From contig NZ_VSSS01000022.1 in the NCBI RefSeq assembly GCF_008123425.1, positions 680 through 60,151 on the forward strand: DNA of 59,472 nucleotides. The letters run 5' to 3'. The position numbers were made by a program, and so were the translations under genes. The notes beneath the pieces were generated by a model, which was not told where the DNA came from, did not search any database, and worked only from the letters and a program-made list of their open reading frames with translations. Source of the stretch: Bradyrhizobium rifense. Its GTDB lineage: Bacteria; Pseudomonadota; Alphaproteobacteria; Rhizobiales; Xanthobacteraceae. This document shows positions 34,787 through 44,291 of this stretch, piece by piece. Each line of letters begins with the position of its first letter. Within the stretch, counting starts at the first letter, position 1.

Positions 34787-36241
34787 CTAACGCTCCCGCA
34801 TGATGTCGTGCCGGTAGCGCTGCAGCGGCGACAGCAGATAGCTCAGAATGGTGCGCGAGCCGGTCCTGATCTCCACGGTCACCGCCATTCCCGGCGACAG
34901 GCTGACGAGGCGGTCGTCCACCTGCATTTGCGTGCGATCGAGCGCGATGCGGGCGCTGTAGCTGAGCTCCTGTCCGCTGGGCTCGCTGCTGTCGTGTTGC
35001 GCGCCCGGCGCGCGGTCGCCGCCGCGCTCCGGCGGACGGTCGCGAATGATGGCGTCCTGCGAGACGCTCACGACCCGGCCTTCCAAGAGGCCGTAGCGGG
35101 TGAAGTTGAAGGTGTCGATCTTGATCGCGGCGCCCTGCCCGGCCTCGACGAAGCCGATGTCGCGGTTGGAGATCATCGCCTCGATCTCGAGCCGGGTGTC
35201 TGACGGCACGATCACGAGCAGCGACTGCGCCGGCGTGACCACGCCGCCGACGGTGTGGACCGCAAGCTGCTGCACGACGCCGTCGACCGGCGACGTCAGC
35301 TGCTGAAGCTGTGTCCGCTGCTGCGCCTTGATCAGATCGCGCGCGAGACCATTGGCCTTCTGCTCGCTCTTGGCGAGATCGTCGGACAGGCTTTTGCGAT
35401 ACTCGGCCACCGCCTGGATGCGGGTCTCCCGGATTGCGGCGACGGCTGCCTCGGCTTCCTTCAGATGGCTGCGTTGGACACCGAGCTCCTCCTGCTGCTC
35501 GATCTGGAGCTGAAGCGTCTCGTAATAGGTCAGCTTCGAGCCGATCTCCTTTTCCATCAGCGTCCTGCGGATATCGACGCGCTGCTCGGTCACGGGCAGC
35601 AATGCACCGAGCTTGTGGATCGTCGCCGCGATGGTCTGATGCTCGGCGTCCTTCTGCGCCTCCTGGCGTTCAAGAGCCGCGAGCTTGGCGCGGTGCTCGC
35701 CGACCTGGCTGGCGAGAAGCTGCTGCTGCGTCGCGACCAGCGATGGATCGGCATCCGCGGGCGGAACGAAATCGGCGGAGCCGTCTTCGCCGGCGGCCCG
35801 CGCCGCGCGGAGGCGCGCGCTGTTGAGCCGTTCGGCCATGAGATCGTCATGCAGGTGATCGCGCTCCGCCGCATTCACGGTCGGATCGAGCTCGATCAGC
35901 ACGTCGCCTGATTTGACCGCCTGCCCGTCCTGCACATGAATGGCGCGGACGACACCGGTCTCGAACGGCTGCACCACTTTGCTGCGCCCGCTCGACACGA
36001 CCTTGCCGGTCGCGGACGCCACGATGTCGATCGTGCCCCATGCAGACCATGCGAGCGCCGCGCAGACGAGGGCCATCAGCGCAAATGCGATGGCGCGGCC
36101 GATCGGCGACGGCGGGGTTTCCGTGATCTCCAGCGCCGCGGGCAGGAAGGCGGTTTCCTCGGCGCGCCGGCTGTTCGCGTTCCGGAAGGGAACAACGGTC
36201 TGATCCGGCTTTCGGGCCGCCGCGGTGCTAGCCGACCTCAT
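34787..36241 (-). CDS. Type I secretion membrane-fusion protein (HlyD family)
   Basis: The 484-residue periplasmic adaptor joins the inner-membrane ABC exporter to a TolC-like outer-membrane channel. It has one membrane helix (IAFALMALVCAALAWSAWG, about 55-75), a lipoyl-like half motif (GKVVSSGRSKVVQPFETGVV), a long coiled-coil hairpin (about 120-330), and the typical C-terminal beta region ending LSYLLSPLQRYRHDIMRER. The start MRSASTAAARK overlaps the exporter gene by 14 nt, so they are translationally coupled. No TolC homologue is encoded in the window. Confidence 0.92.
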   Translation of the reverse strand: MRSASTAAARKPDQTVVPFRNANSRRAEETAFLPAALEITETPPSPIGRAIAFALMALVCAALAWSAWGTIDIVASATGKVVSSGRSKVVQPFETGVVRAIHVQDGQAVKSGDVLIELDPTVNAAERDHLHDDLMAERLNSARLRAARAAGEDGSADFVPPADADPSLVATQQQLLASQVGEHRAKLAALERQEAQKDAEHQTIAATIHKLGALLPVTEQRVDIRRTLMEKEIGSKLTYYETLQLQIEQQEELGVQRSHLKEAEAAVAAIRETRIQAVAEYRKSLSDDLAKSEQKANGLARDLIKAQQRTQLQQLTSPVDGVVQQLAVHTVGGVVTPAQSLLVIVPSDTRLEIEAMISNRDIGFVEAGQGAAIKIDTFNFTRYGLLEGRVVSVSQDAIIRDRPPERGGDRAPGAQHDSSEPSGQELSYSARIALDRTQMQVDDRLVSLSPGMAVTVEIRTGSRTILSYLLSPLQRYRHDIMRER

Positions 36242-38360
36242 AGATCCCTCCCTGGAGCCGGTGCAGAGTTGCATAGCGGCCGCCGTTCCTGATCAAGGCG
36301 TCATGCGTGCCGTCCTCGACCAGACGGCCGCGCTCGAGCGTGAAGATGCGGTCGGCGCCGCGCACGGTGGAGAGCCGATGCGCGATGATCAGGACGGTGC
36401 GGCCCTTCGCGATGTCCTTCATGTTGTCATGGATGATCCGCTCGCTCTCGTAATCGAGCGCGCTGGTGGCTTCGTCGAAGATCAGGATGCGCGGATTGGT
36501 CACGAGCGCACGGGCGATCGCGATGCGCTGGCGCTGCCCGCCCGAGAGCGTCGAGCCGCGCTCGCCGACCACGGTGTCGTAGCCCTCGGGCAGCTCCAGA
36601 ATGAACTCATGCGCGCCGGCGAGCTTCGCCGCCTCCATGATCCGGTCCATCGGCAGGGTCGGATCGGCGAGCGCGATGTTGTCGCGCACCGAACGGTTGA
36701 ACAGCATGTTCTCCTGGAGCACGACACCGATCTGCCGCCGCAGCCAGGCCGGATCGGTCATCACCAGATCCATGCCGTCGATCAGCACGCGGCCGCCTTG
36801 CGGCACATAGAGCCGCTGCACCAGTTTGGCGAAGGTGCTCTTGCCCGAGCCCGAGGAGCCGACGATGCCGACGGTTTGGCCCGCCGGAATATCGAACGAG
36901 ACGTCGTGCAGGATCTCCGGCCCGTCGAGCCGGTAGCGGAACGCGACGTGCTCGAAGCGGATGTTGCCCCGCAGTGACGGCAGCCCGGCGCGGCCGGCGG
37001 AGTAAGCCGGCTCCGCGGCGCTGTTGAGGATGTCGCCGAGCCGCGCGATCGAGAGCCGCGCCTGGTGGAAATCCTGCCAGACCTGCGCCAACCGCAGCAC
37101 CGGGGCCGAGACGCGGCCGGCAAAGATGTTGAACGCCACGAGCTCGCCGACGGTCAAGCCGTCCCCGATCACGAGCCGCGCGCCGACATAAAGGATCGCG
37201 GCGGTCACGACCTTGCTGACGAACTGCACGAGTTGGCTCGCGGTGTTGCCGAGGCTGGTGACGCCAAAACTCGCCGAGACATAGCCCGCGAGCTGCTCTT
37301 CCCAGCGGCGCTGCATCTGCGGCTCGACCGCCATCGCCTTCAGCGTCTCGATGCCGCTGACGCTCTCGACCAGAAAAGCCTGGTTCTCGGCGCCGCGGCG
37401 GAATTTCTCCTCCAGCCTGCGGCGGAACAGCGGCGTCGCCACCGCCGAGATCGCGATGTAGAACGGGAACGATCCGAGCACGATACAGGTCATCATCGGC
37501 GAATAGGCGAACATCACCGCCAGAAACACCGAGGTGAAGACCAGGTCGATCAGAAGCGTCAGCGACGATGAGGTGATGAAATTGCGGATGTTCTCGAGCT
37601 CCCGGACCCGGGCCACGGAATCGCCGACGCGCCTGGCCTGAAACCAGGCCATCGGCAGCGCCAGCAGATGATGAAACAGCCGCGCGCCCAGCTCGACGTC
37701 GATGCGGTTGGTGGTGTGCGAGAACAAATAGTTGCGCAAAATTCCGAGCACGGTGTCGAACAGCGACACGACGACGAGGCCGATCACGAGCACGTCGAGC
37801 GTCGACAGCGAGCGGTGCACCAGCACCTTGTCGATCACGACCTGGAAGAACAGCGGCGAGACCAGCGCAAACAGCTGGAGGAAGAACGAGGCCGTCAGCA
37901 CCTCGCCGAACAGGCGCCGGTATTTGCCGATCGCGCCGATGAACCAGGTGATATCGAACTGGCGTCCGAGGTCGGATAGACCGGCGCGCCGGGTCATCAG
38001 GATCAATCCGCCGTCCCAGATCGCGCACAACTCGTCGCGCTCCATGAACACCGGCCGCAGCGCCACCGGCGACTGCACCAGCACCTTGTCGGCGGAGGCT
38101 TTTGCGATGACCATGAAGCTGCCGTCACGCAGCATCGCGATCGCCGGCAATGGGCTATCCGACAGACGGCCCCACTGCGTTCGATAGGTTCGTGCTTTCA
38201 AACCAAGGGATTTGGCGCAGCGGATGATGTCCGTTGCGCCAAAATTTGCAGTGCCTTGCCGGTGCCTGAGCTGATCGCGGTCGGCCGCCACGCCTTGCAG
38301 GTGAAGCAAGGTCTGGAGCGCGTCGAGCCCCGTATCGGTCGCGACCGCGTGCGTCGTCAT
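36228..38360 (-). CDS. Type I secretion ABC exporter with degenerate C39 domain
   Basis: The 710-residue inner-membrane protein combines an N-terminal C39-like domain (about 1-130), six membrane helices (about 150-430) and an ATPase domain with GSSGSGKST, LSGGQRQRIAIARAL and ILIFDEATSAL. In the C39-like part the catalytic Cys expected near residue 10-15 is missing (ALQTLLHLQGVAADRDQL), as in HlyB, so it binds the RTX substrate without cutting it. The start MTTHAVATD follows the RTX gene stop by 22 nt. The order substrate-exporter-adaptor on one strand strongly implies that it exports the RTX protein. Confidence 0.93.
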   Translation of the reverse strand: MTTHAVATDTGLDALQTLLHLQGVAADRDQLRHRQGTANFGATDIIRCAKSLGLKARTYRTQWGRLSDSPLPAIAMLRDGSFMVIAKASADKVLVQSPVALRPVFMERDELCAIWDGGLILMTRRAGLSDLGRQFDITWFIGAIGKYRRLFGEVLTASFFLQLFALVSPLFFQVVIDKVLVHRSLSTLDVLVIGLVVVSLFDTVLGILRNYLFSHTTNRIDVELGARLFHHLLALPMAWFQARRVGDSVARVRELENIRNFITSSSLTLLIDLVFTSVFLAVMFAYSPMMTCIVLGSFPFYIAISAVATPLFRRRLEEKFRRGAENQAFLVESVSGIETLKAMAVEPQMQRRWEEQLAGYVSASFGVTSLGNTASQLVQFVSKVVTAAILYVGARLVIGDGLTVGELVAFNIFAGRVSAPVLRLAQVWQDFHQARLSIARLGDILNSAAEPAYSAGRAGLPSLRGNIRFEHVAFRYRLDGPEILHDVSFDIPAGQTVGIVGSSGSGKSTFAKLVQRLYVPQGGRVLIDGMDLVMTDPAWLRRQIGVVLQENMLFNRSVRDNIALADPTLPMDRIMEAAKLAGAHEFILELPEGYDTVVGERGSTLSGGQRQRIAIARALVTNPRILIFDEATSALDYESERIIHDNMKDIAKGRTVLIIAHRLSTVRGADRIFTLERGRLVEDGTHDALIRNGGRYATLHRLQGGIYEVG

Positions 38361-38382
38361 GAGCGTTCTCCAGGCCGGAGCG

Positions 38383-41232
38383 TCAGGCGTGCTGCGGCGG
38401 AGCGAGCGTCTGGGTCTGCGCCGTGTGCGGATCGGCCAGCGGCATCGCGCCATGGCCGTCGCCTGTGGGAACGAAGCTCGCCGCCATGGCCTGGTTGAGC
38501 AGCATCGTGGCCGCCATTGCCGCCCCGTCCTGGATGAGGACGTTGTTGCCAGTACCGCCATCGAGGATGTCCTGGCCGGGGCCGCCGATGAGCACATCGT
38601 CACCCGCGCCGCCCGTCAACGTATCGTTGCCGGAGCCGCCGATCAGCACGTCATCGCCATTGCCGCCATTGGCAACGAGCTGGATGCCGCCATGCAGGCC
38701 GGAGGCCGTGATGACATCGTCGCCGTCGAGGCCGTTGATGACGAGCCTGTCGCCCGCACCGGCGTCGGCGATGTTGATGTCCTGGCCAAGGCCCGACACC
38801 GTGATGATGCCGTCGTGCTCGGTCACCGTGATGACGTCGCTGCCGGCGGTTCCGTTGATGGTCACGGTATCAGCGGCGCCGTCATTGGCGCCGAGGTCGA
38901 GATTGACCTGGTTCACCCCGGTGCCGGAGAGATCATTGACGGTGATGTTGTCAGCACCGCCGAGGGCGTTGAAGTCGATATGCTCGACCCCGTTCACATC
39001 CATCGCGATGGCGGCGACGTCGCGGGTGAACAGCACCCTTCCGCCATTGGCCGAGATGTTGATGTTCTCGTTGACGTTGGCGCCGTTGAACAGCAGCGTA
39101 TCGGTGCCCTTACCGCCTTCGACGGTGTCGCTGCCGTCGCCGGGGTTCCAGACAAAGGTGTCATCGCCAGCGCCGAGATTGGCGATGTCGTTGCCGCGGC
39201 CGCCATTCACGATGTCATTGCCGGCGCTGCCGGTGATGGTGTCGTTGCCGTCGCCGCCGTTGATGTTCAGGCTGACGAGCTGCCCGGCCTTGATCGCGGA
39301 GGCATCGATGACATCGTTGCCGGCGCCGCCATTGACGGCGAGCACGTCGCCCGCATCGGCGTGCGCGATCGTGACCTGCGCCGCCAGGCCGTTGACATCG
39401 ATCGATCCACCAGAGGTGACGACCTTGATGTTGTCGTCGCCGGCGCTGCCATTCACCGTCACGCGGTCCGCCGCGCCGTCACCGCTCTGGCTGCCGGGGC
39501 CGGCGCTGAGGTCGATCGCGACCTGTGTCACGCCGGTGCCGGTGAGGTCGTTGACGGTGATATTGTCGGCGCCGCCGGCGGCAGCGATCTGCACATGTTC
39601 GATGCCATTGAGATCCATGGTGATGGCGCCGACGTCGCGGGTCAGAAGCGCACGGCTTCCATTCGCCGAGATCGACATGTTCTCGGCCGCATTGGAGCCG
39701 TTGAACACCAGCGTATCGGTTCCCGTGCCGCCTTCGACGGTGTCGCTGCCGTCACCGGGATTCCACGTGAAGAGGTCGTCACCCGCGCCGAGAAGAGCGA
39801 CGTCGTTGCCGCGGCCGCCGGTGACCTTGTCGTTGCCGTCGCCGCCGATCAGGGTGTCGTTGCCCTGGCTGCCGGTGATGGTGTCGTTGCCCGCGCCACC
39901 ATCGATCGTCAGCCCGATCACCGCAGCGAGCGTGGATGCATCGATGACGTCATTGCCGCCGAGCGCCTGGATCACCAGCCGGTCGTTGGCAGCCTCTGCA
40001 TTGGCGATCGTCACGACTTCCGGCAGGCCGGTCACCGTGACCGTGGTGCCGACTGCTGTGACCTGGATGTGCTGATTGCCGTTGGTCCCATTGACGGTGA
40101 CCGTATCGGCTGCGCCGTCGCCTTGTGTGCCGCCGGGAACGGCTCCGAGATCGACGAGGATCTGCTTGACGCCGGTGCCGGTGAGGTCGCCGACGGTGAT
40201 GTTGTCGGCCCCGCCCCGCGCATCGAACTCGATCTGCTCGATGCTGTTGAGGTCCATCGTGATGTTGGCGACATCGCGGGTGAAGCGCACCCGGCCGCCG
40301 TTGGCCGAGATGTTGATGTTCTCGTTGATGTTGGCGCCGTTGAACAAGAGCTTGTCGTTGCCCGATCCGCCTTCCACGGTGTCGCTGCCATCGCCGGGAT
40401 TCCAGATGAAGGTGTCGTCGCCGCTCCCGAGCTGGGCGACGTCGTTGCCGCGGCCGCCGTTGACGATGTCGTTGCCGGAACCGCCGATCAGGAGATCGTT
40501 GCCGTCACCACCGGTGATCGTGTCGTTTCCTGCGCCGCCGTCGAGCGTCAGCGAGATCAGGCTGCCGAGCCCGTTACCCGCAGTGATGACATCGTCGCCA
40601 CCACCGGCATGCAGTACGAGATTCTCCGTGGTGCCGATGTCGAGCGAAAATGGCGCCGGGCCCGTTTCGTCGAACCGCACGCGGGTGCCGTTCGCGGTGA
40701 TGGTGAAGGTCTCGGAGGCATTGCTTCCGTTGATCTGCACGGTGTCATTGCCGTCGCCGCCTTCGACAACGTTGCTGCCGCCGCCAGGATTCCAGATCAT
40801 GAGATCGTTGCCGGCTTCGCCAAACAATTGGTTGTCGCCGCTGCCACCGTCCAGGATATCGTTGCCCGCGCCGCCGAACAGCAGATCATTGCCGCCGCCG
40901 CCCTTGATCACATCGTCGCCGGCCTGACCGAACAGCAAATCGGCGCCCGAGCCGCCGGTGATTTTGTCATTGCCGTCGCCACCAAAGATATGCACCGCGG
41001 GCATCGGACCGTGGGCTTCGTTGACGGTGATCGTGTCGTCACCGCTCTGACCGAAGACATCGATCTCGTTGGTGTTGGCGACGGTGGGATCGCCGCCGAG
41101 CGTCTTCACGTGCCCGTTATTGATCAGAATGCGGCCGGACTTGTCGCGGCCGATCACGAGGCCGTTATTGGCGCTGTCGCCGAAAATCGTCAGCTGCCCC
41201 GTAACCGGGGAAAAAACAGAGGTAATAGACAT
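38383..41232 (-). CDS. Large RTX calcium-binding protein, type I secretion substrate
   Basis: The 949-residue acidic protein has no signal peptide and many glycine/aspartate nonapeptides of the GGxGxDxUx type (clusters at about 84-145, 232-270, 445-480, 658-690 and 855-900). Between them lies a recurring unit beginning WNPGDGSDTVEGG (residues 147, 277, 490, 695) and containing NISANGGRVLFTRDV, GGADNITVNDLTGTGV and GDGAADTVTVNG. Full units are about 205-213 residues long. The last ~50 residues are non-repeat and probably form the secretion signal. Calcium outside the cell would fold it. No lipase, protease or haemolysin domain is visible, so it is more likely a surface-layer or adhesion protein. 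Confidence 0.88.
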   Translation of the reverse strand: MSITSVFSPVTGQLTIFGDSANNGLVIGRDKSGRILINNGHVKTLGGDPTVANTNEIDVFGQSGDDTITVNEAHGPMPAVHIFGGDGNDKITGGSGADLLFGQAGDDVIKGGGGNDLLFGGAGNDILDGGSGDNQLFGEAGNDLMIWNPGGGSNVVEGGDGNDTVQINGSNASETFTITANGTRVRFDETGPAPFSLDIGTTENLVLHAGGGDDVITAGNGLGSLISLTLDGGAGNDTITGGDGNDLLIGGSGNDIVNGGRGNDVAQLGSGDDTFIWNPGDGSDTVEGGSGNDKLLFNGANINENINISANGGRVRFTRDVANITMDLNSIEQIEFDARGGADNITVGDLTGTGVKQILVDLGAVPGGTQGDGAADTVTVNGTNGNQHIQVTAVGTTVTVTGLPEVVTIANAEAANDRLVIQALGGNDVIDASTLAAVIGLTIDGGAGNDTITGSQGNDTLIGGDGNDKVTGGRGNDVALLGAGDDLFTWNPGDGSDTVEGGTGTDTLVFNGSNAAENMSISANGSRALLTRDVGAITMDLNGIEHVQIAAAGGADNITVNDLTGTGVTQVAIDLSAGPGSQSGDGAADRVTVNGSAGDDNIKVVTSGGSIDVNGLAAQVTIAHADAGDVLAVNGGAGNDVIDASAIKAGQLVSLNINGGDGNDTITGSAGNDIVNGGRGNDIANLGAGDDTFVWNPGDGSDTVEGGKGTDTLLFNGANVNENINISANGGRVLFTRDVAAIAMDVNGVEHIDFNALGGADNITVNDLSGTGVNQVNLDLGANDGAADTVTINGTAGSDVITVTEHDGIITVSGLGQDINIADAGAGDRLVINGLDGDDVITASGLHGGIQLVANGGNGDDVLIGGSGNDTLTGGAGDDVLIGGPGQDILDGGTGNNVLIQDGAAMAATMLLNQAMAASFVPTGDGHGAMPLADPHTAQTQTLAPPQHA

Positions 41233-41405
41233 CCAAATAATCCTTCGATCGATCTAGCCCCTCCTCTCGAGGCGTAGCAGCCGCCAACATGACAATCTTG
41301 AAGCGTTGCTTGAGACGCGCGTGATTATTCTGGAGATTTCCTCCAGATTTCCTGCGGGCGGGTCTTGGACAGCAACTGATGTGGCGCGCACATTGCATTG
41401 CGGAA

Positions 41406-42377
41406 TTATGACGGCACGCTCCGCACGGATGCCTTGGCGGAATTCGATTGGGCGACTTTCCGGCTGCATTCGATAAAGCGCTCCGCGAGCGGCGTCAGCG
41501 TGCGATCCCTGAGCCGGATAAAGCCGATGGGCGACGGAGGCGACGTGACCTCGATCGGCAGGGCTTTGATATGAAGCCGCATCCGCTTGCCGCCGAACCG
41601 CACGACGGATGCGGGAACGAGACCCAGCCAGCGACCGCTCTCGATCAGGCGCAGGTGAAGATGCAGCGACACCGTCAGGACTCTTGCCGACGGCACCGCG
41701 AGGCCGTTGCTGCGGAAGACCTCTTCGTGCAGCGTCCGGGCCAAACTGCCGGGCTGCGCCAGGATCCACGGTTCTTCGATCAAATCGGCCAGCTTCAGCT
41801 TGCGCCGCTTGGCCCAACGGCTCTCCGTCCCGGCGACGATGATATTGGGCTCGTCGAGCAACGACTCCGCCACCAGGTCGGGTTCGTTCATGACGGCAGG
41901 AAGCCGCCCGAACACCAGCTCCGCCTCCCGGTTGCGCAGATTGTGATACTGCTGCACGGCGATGTTTTCGTGCAGCACGTGAAGTACGGCGCGCGGAAAA
42001 TCCTGCGTGAACTGCTCGATGATCGCGGGCAGCAGCCCGGCGTCCGTCACGATCGACGAACCGATCCGCAGCTCGCCGGCATCCGGCTGCTTGATGAACT
42101 CGATCTGCTGCAATCCCTTGCGGATCTCGTCGAACACGGCGACGCCGGACTTGAGCAGTGCGCGGCCGTAATGCGTCGGCTCGACCCCGGCCGCACTGCG
42201 GTCGAACAGTTTGACGCCCAGCGTTTGCTCCAGCTCCGAGATGGTCTTGGACACGACGGGATAGGACACGGCGAGGTCTTCCGCCGCGCGCGTCATGCTG
42301 CCGGCCTCTGCGACGGCGAGCACGATGTGATAGTCGCGCAGCTTGACGCGACGACCGATCCGATCCGTCCATTTCAT
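41406..42377 (-). CDS. LysR-family regulator divergent from an alpha/beta hydrolase
   Basis: The 323-residue product starts MKWTDRIGRRVKLRDYHIVL and has the winged helix (EAGSMTRAAEDLAVSYPVVSK, SELEQTLGVKLFDRS) and the LysR effector domain with ELRIGSSIVTDAGLLPAII. It is divergent from an alpha/beta hydrolase, with a long inverted repeat between them, so control of that gene and of itself is likely. Its stop lies about 170 bp after the start of the divergent-facing RTX gene, with which it shares direction; a role there is possible but less likely. Confidence 0.9.
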   Translation of the reverse strand: MKWTDRIGRRVKLRDYHIVLAVAEAGSMTRAAEDLAVSYPVVSKTISELEQTLGVKLFDRSAAGVEPTHYGRALLKSGVAVFDEIRKGLQQIEFIKQPDAGELRIGSSIVTDAGLLPAIIEQFTQDFPRAVLHVLHENIAVQQYHNLRNREAELVFGRLPAVMNEPDLVAESLLDEPNIIVAGTESRWAKRRKLKLADLIEEPWILAQPGSLARTLHEEVFRSNGLAVPSARVLTVSLHLHLRLIESGRWLGLVPASVVRFGGKRMRLHIKALPIEVTSPPSPIGFIRLRDRTLTPLAERFIECSRKVAQSNSAKASVRSVPS

Positions 42378-42385
42378 CGGGCACC

Positions 42386-42432
42386 TAGCTGATTGGTTAG
42401 GGGTATCCGCTCAAAATGGAACTAATCAGCTA
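42386..42432. promoter_or_regulatory. Candidate LysR operator between regulator and hydrolase
   Basis: TAGCTGATTGGTT and AACTAATCAGCTA are reverse complements except for one pair, with 21 nt between them. The dyad lies 9 nt upstream of the LysR start and 72 nt upstream of the hydrolase start. Size, symmetry and location are those of a LysR regulatory binding site. Confidence 0.6.
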
Positions 42433-42504
42433 TGGCGAAATCGGGCAAGAAGAACCCGCGAAATTCAAGCGCTGATCGCGCAGCAACCCGAAGGGAGACC
42501 TACC

Positions 42505-43194
42505 ATGGCTGAGACTTCAAAACCCACGATCGTCCTCGTGCACGGCGGCTTCGTCGACGGTGCCGGCTGGGAAGGCGTCTACAACCTCCTCAAGAAGGAC
42601 GGCTTCAACGTCGGCATCGTGCAGAATCCGACGACATCGCTCGCCGACGACGTCGCCGCGACCCGGCAGATCATCGCACAGGCCGAGGGACCGGTCGTGC
42701 TGGTCGGACACTCCTATGGCGGCGTGGTGATCACGGAAGCCGGCAACGACCCGAAAGTGTCGAAGCTCGTCTACATCGCCGCCTTCGCGGCGGACAAAGG
42801 CGAGTCCGTCGCCTCCCTGATCAAGGACCCGCCCCCCGGCGCCGCCGTGCCGCCGATCCTGCCGCCGCAGGACGGCTACCTGTTCCTCGACAAGGCGAAG
42901 TTCGCGGCTTCTTTCGCGGCCGACGTCGAGCCGGCGAAGGCGGAGTTCATGGCGAACTCGCAGGTGCCGTGGGGCCTCAAGGCGCTCGAAGGCGCGGTCA
43001 GCGAACCGTCATGGCGGACAAAGCCGAGCTGGTATCTTGTGGCAACCGATGACCGCATGATCCCTCCCCCGGCCCAGCAGTTCATGGCCAAGCGTGCCGG
43101 CGCGACAGTGGTCGAGAGCAAGGGCAGCCACGCCGTCTACGTGTCGCGGCCGGAGGCCGTCGCCTCGGTCATCAAGAGCGCTGCGCTCGCCTGA
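42505..43194 (+). CDS. Alpha/beta hydrolase
   Basis: The 229-residue enzyme has the oxyanion-hole strand VLVHGGFVDGAGW, the nucleophile elbow VGHSYGG (Ser), an acid in VATDDRMIPP, and the catalytic His in GSHAVYVSRP. This places it in the small EstC-like esterase group with unknown natural ester. It has no signal peptide. AGGGAGA is 6 nt before the ATG; the frame extends upstream through the operator, which argues against a longer form. It is the probable target of the divergent LysR gene. Confidence 0.88.
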   Translation: MAETSKPTIVLVHGGFVDGAGWEGVYNLLKKDGFNVGIVQNPTTSLADDVAATRQIIAQAEGPVVLVGHSYGGVVITEAGNDPKVSKLVYIAAFAADKGESVASLIKDPPPGAAVPPILPPQDGYLFLDKAKFAASFAADVEPAKAEFMANSQVPWGLKALEGAVSEPSWRTKPSWYLVATDDRMIPPPAQQFMAKRAGATVVESKGSHAVYVSRPEAVASVIKSAALA

Positions 43195-43204
43195 TGCGTG
43201 CGGA

Positions 43205-43236
43205 CATCTGCCGCCGGCAGCGCCCGGCGGCAGATG
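43205..43236 (+). terminator. Hairpin after the hydrolase gene
   Basis: CATCTGCCGCCGG and CCGGCGGCAGATG form a perfect 13-bp stem around 6 nt, starting 11 nt after the stop codon. No T-run follows, so it may stabilise a 3' end or assist Rho-dependent termination rather than act alone. Confidence 0.55.
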
Positions 43237-43428
43237 AGGTCCGGCTATTCCACTCCCGACCACTGAAATGCCCGTGTCGCTTCTGCGCATTTGGTATTAA
43301 GCTCAGCGAGGTTTGCGTCAGCGCTTGACGGACGATCCGGCTTCATCATTGAGAGTGACCGACATTTTCGACCGCACGATTTCCAACCCGCGCGATCCCA
43401 AACAAGAAATTTTCGAGGGAGGTCTCAG

Positions 43429-44217
43429 ATGTCGTCACCCGAACCGATCAAATTCACCGACGGCGCGGCTTATGAACGCTTCATGGCGCCCTGGAGTCGG
43501 TCGGCCGGGACGCTGTTCCTCGACTGGCTGGCGCCACGACCCGGACTGGCCTGGGCGGATGTCGGTGCGGGCAATGGCGCGTTCACCGAACTCCTGCTTG
43601 CGAAGTCCGCCCCCTCATCAGTTTGCGCGATCGATCCCTCCGACGCGCAGATCGCGACTGCGCGCGAGAAAATATCGGCCAAGCAGGTCGAGTTTTCGAT
43701 TGGCGATGCGATGGCCCTTCCCTACGACGCCAACCGCTTCGACGTCGCGGTGATGGCGCTGGTGCTGTTCTTCGTTCCCGACTCTCGCAAAGGCGCCTCG
43801 GAAATGGTCCGCGTCACCAAGCGCGGCGGCATGGTCGCGTCCTATACTTGGGACATTTTGCGCGGCGGCACGCCGACGCAGCCGCTGTGGGAAGAGATGG
43901 ACGCCATGGGCAAACCGGCGGCGCGCCCACCGAGTGCGGACATCTCGCGCTTCGAAGCGCTGAAGGCGCTTTGGACGGAGCTTGGTCTGCGCGATATCGA
44001 AACCCGCGAGCTGGTCGTCGAGCGAACGTTTGCGAATTTCGATGACTACTGGCTGTCGATGGTCGTCAGCAGCCCGGCCGGCGTATTGGGAAGGCTGTCG
44101 GAGACAGAGAGCGCGGAGCTCAAACGCCGGCTGCAGGCGAGACTGCCGGCGAGCGCGAGCGGAGAGATCACGGTTCATGCCTCGGCCACCGCAATCAAGG
44201 GACGCAAGGCCGCTTGA
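43429..44217 (+). CDS. Class I SAM-dependent methyltransferase
   Basis: The 262-residue product has the Rossmann motif I ADVGAGNGAFTELLL, motif II CAIDPSDAQ, and the post-I regions FSIGDAMALPYDANRFDVAVMA and EMVRVTKRGGMVASYTWD. It resembles UbiE/Methyltransf_11-type small-molecule methyltransferases. GGGAGG is 7 nt before the ATG. No neighbouring gene suggests the substrate. The 230-bp gap upstream holds a hairpin and presumably its promoter. Confidence 0.9.
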   Translation: MSSPEPIKFTDGAAYERFMAPWSRSAGTLFLDWLAPRPGLAWADVGAGNGAFTELLLAKSAPSSVCAIDPSDAQIATAREKISAKQVEFSIGDAMALPYDANRFDVAVMALVLFFVPDSRKGASEMVRVTKRGGMVASYTWDILRGGTPTQPLWEEMDAMGKPAARPPSADISRFEALKALWTELGLRDIETRELVVERTFANFDDYWLSMVVSSPAGVLGRLSETESAELKRRLQARLPASASGEITVHASATAIKGRKAA

Positions 44218-44291
44218 TGGTCGGGGCGCGCATCCGCGGCTGATCGCGTTGAGAGAGGCAACCGGCTTCAGGGCGGAAGGCCGACGACGTG

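Noticed and set aside
38359..41277. A 972-codon open frame on the plus strand, opposite the RTX gene
   Set aside because: The regular Gly/Asp codons of the repeats leave the antisense strand free of stops. The translation is low-complexity (many VIAGAA and DIVA runs) and has no family features, whereas the minus frame gives a classic RTX protein next to its exporter.
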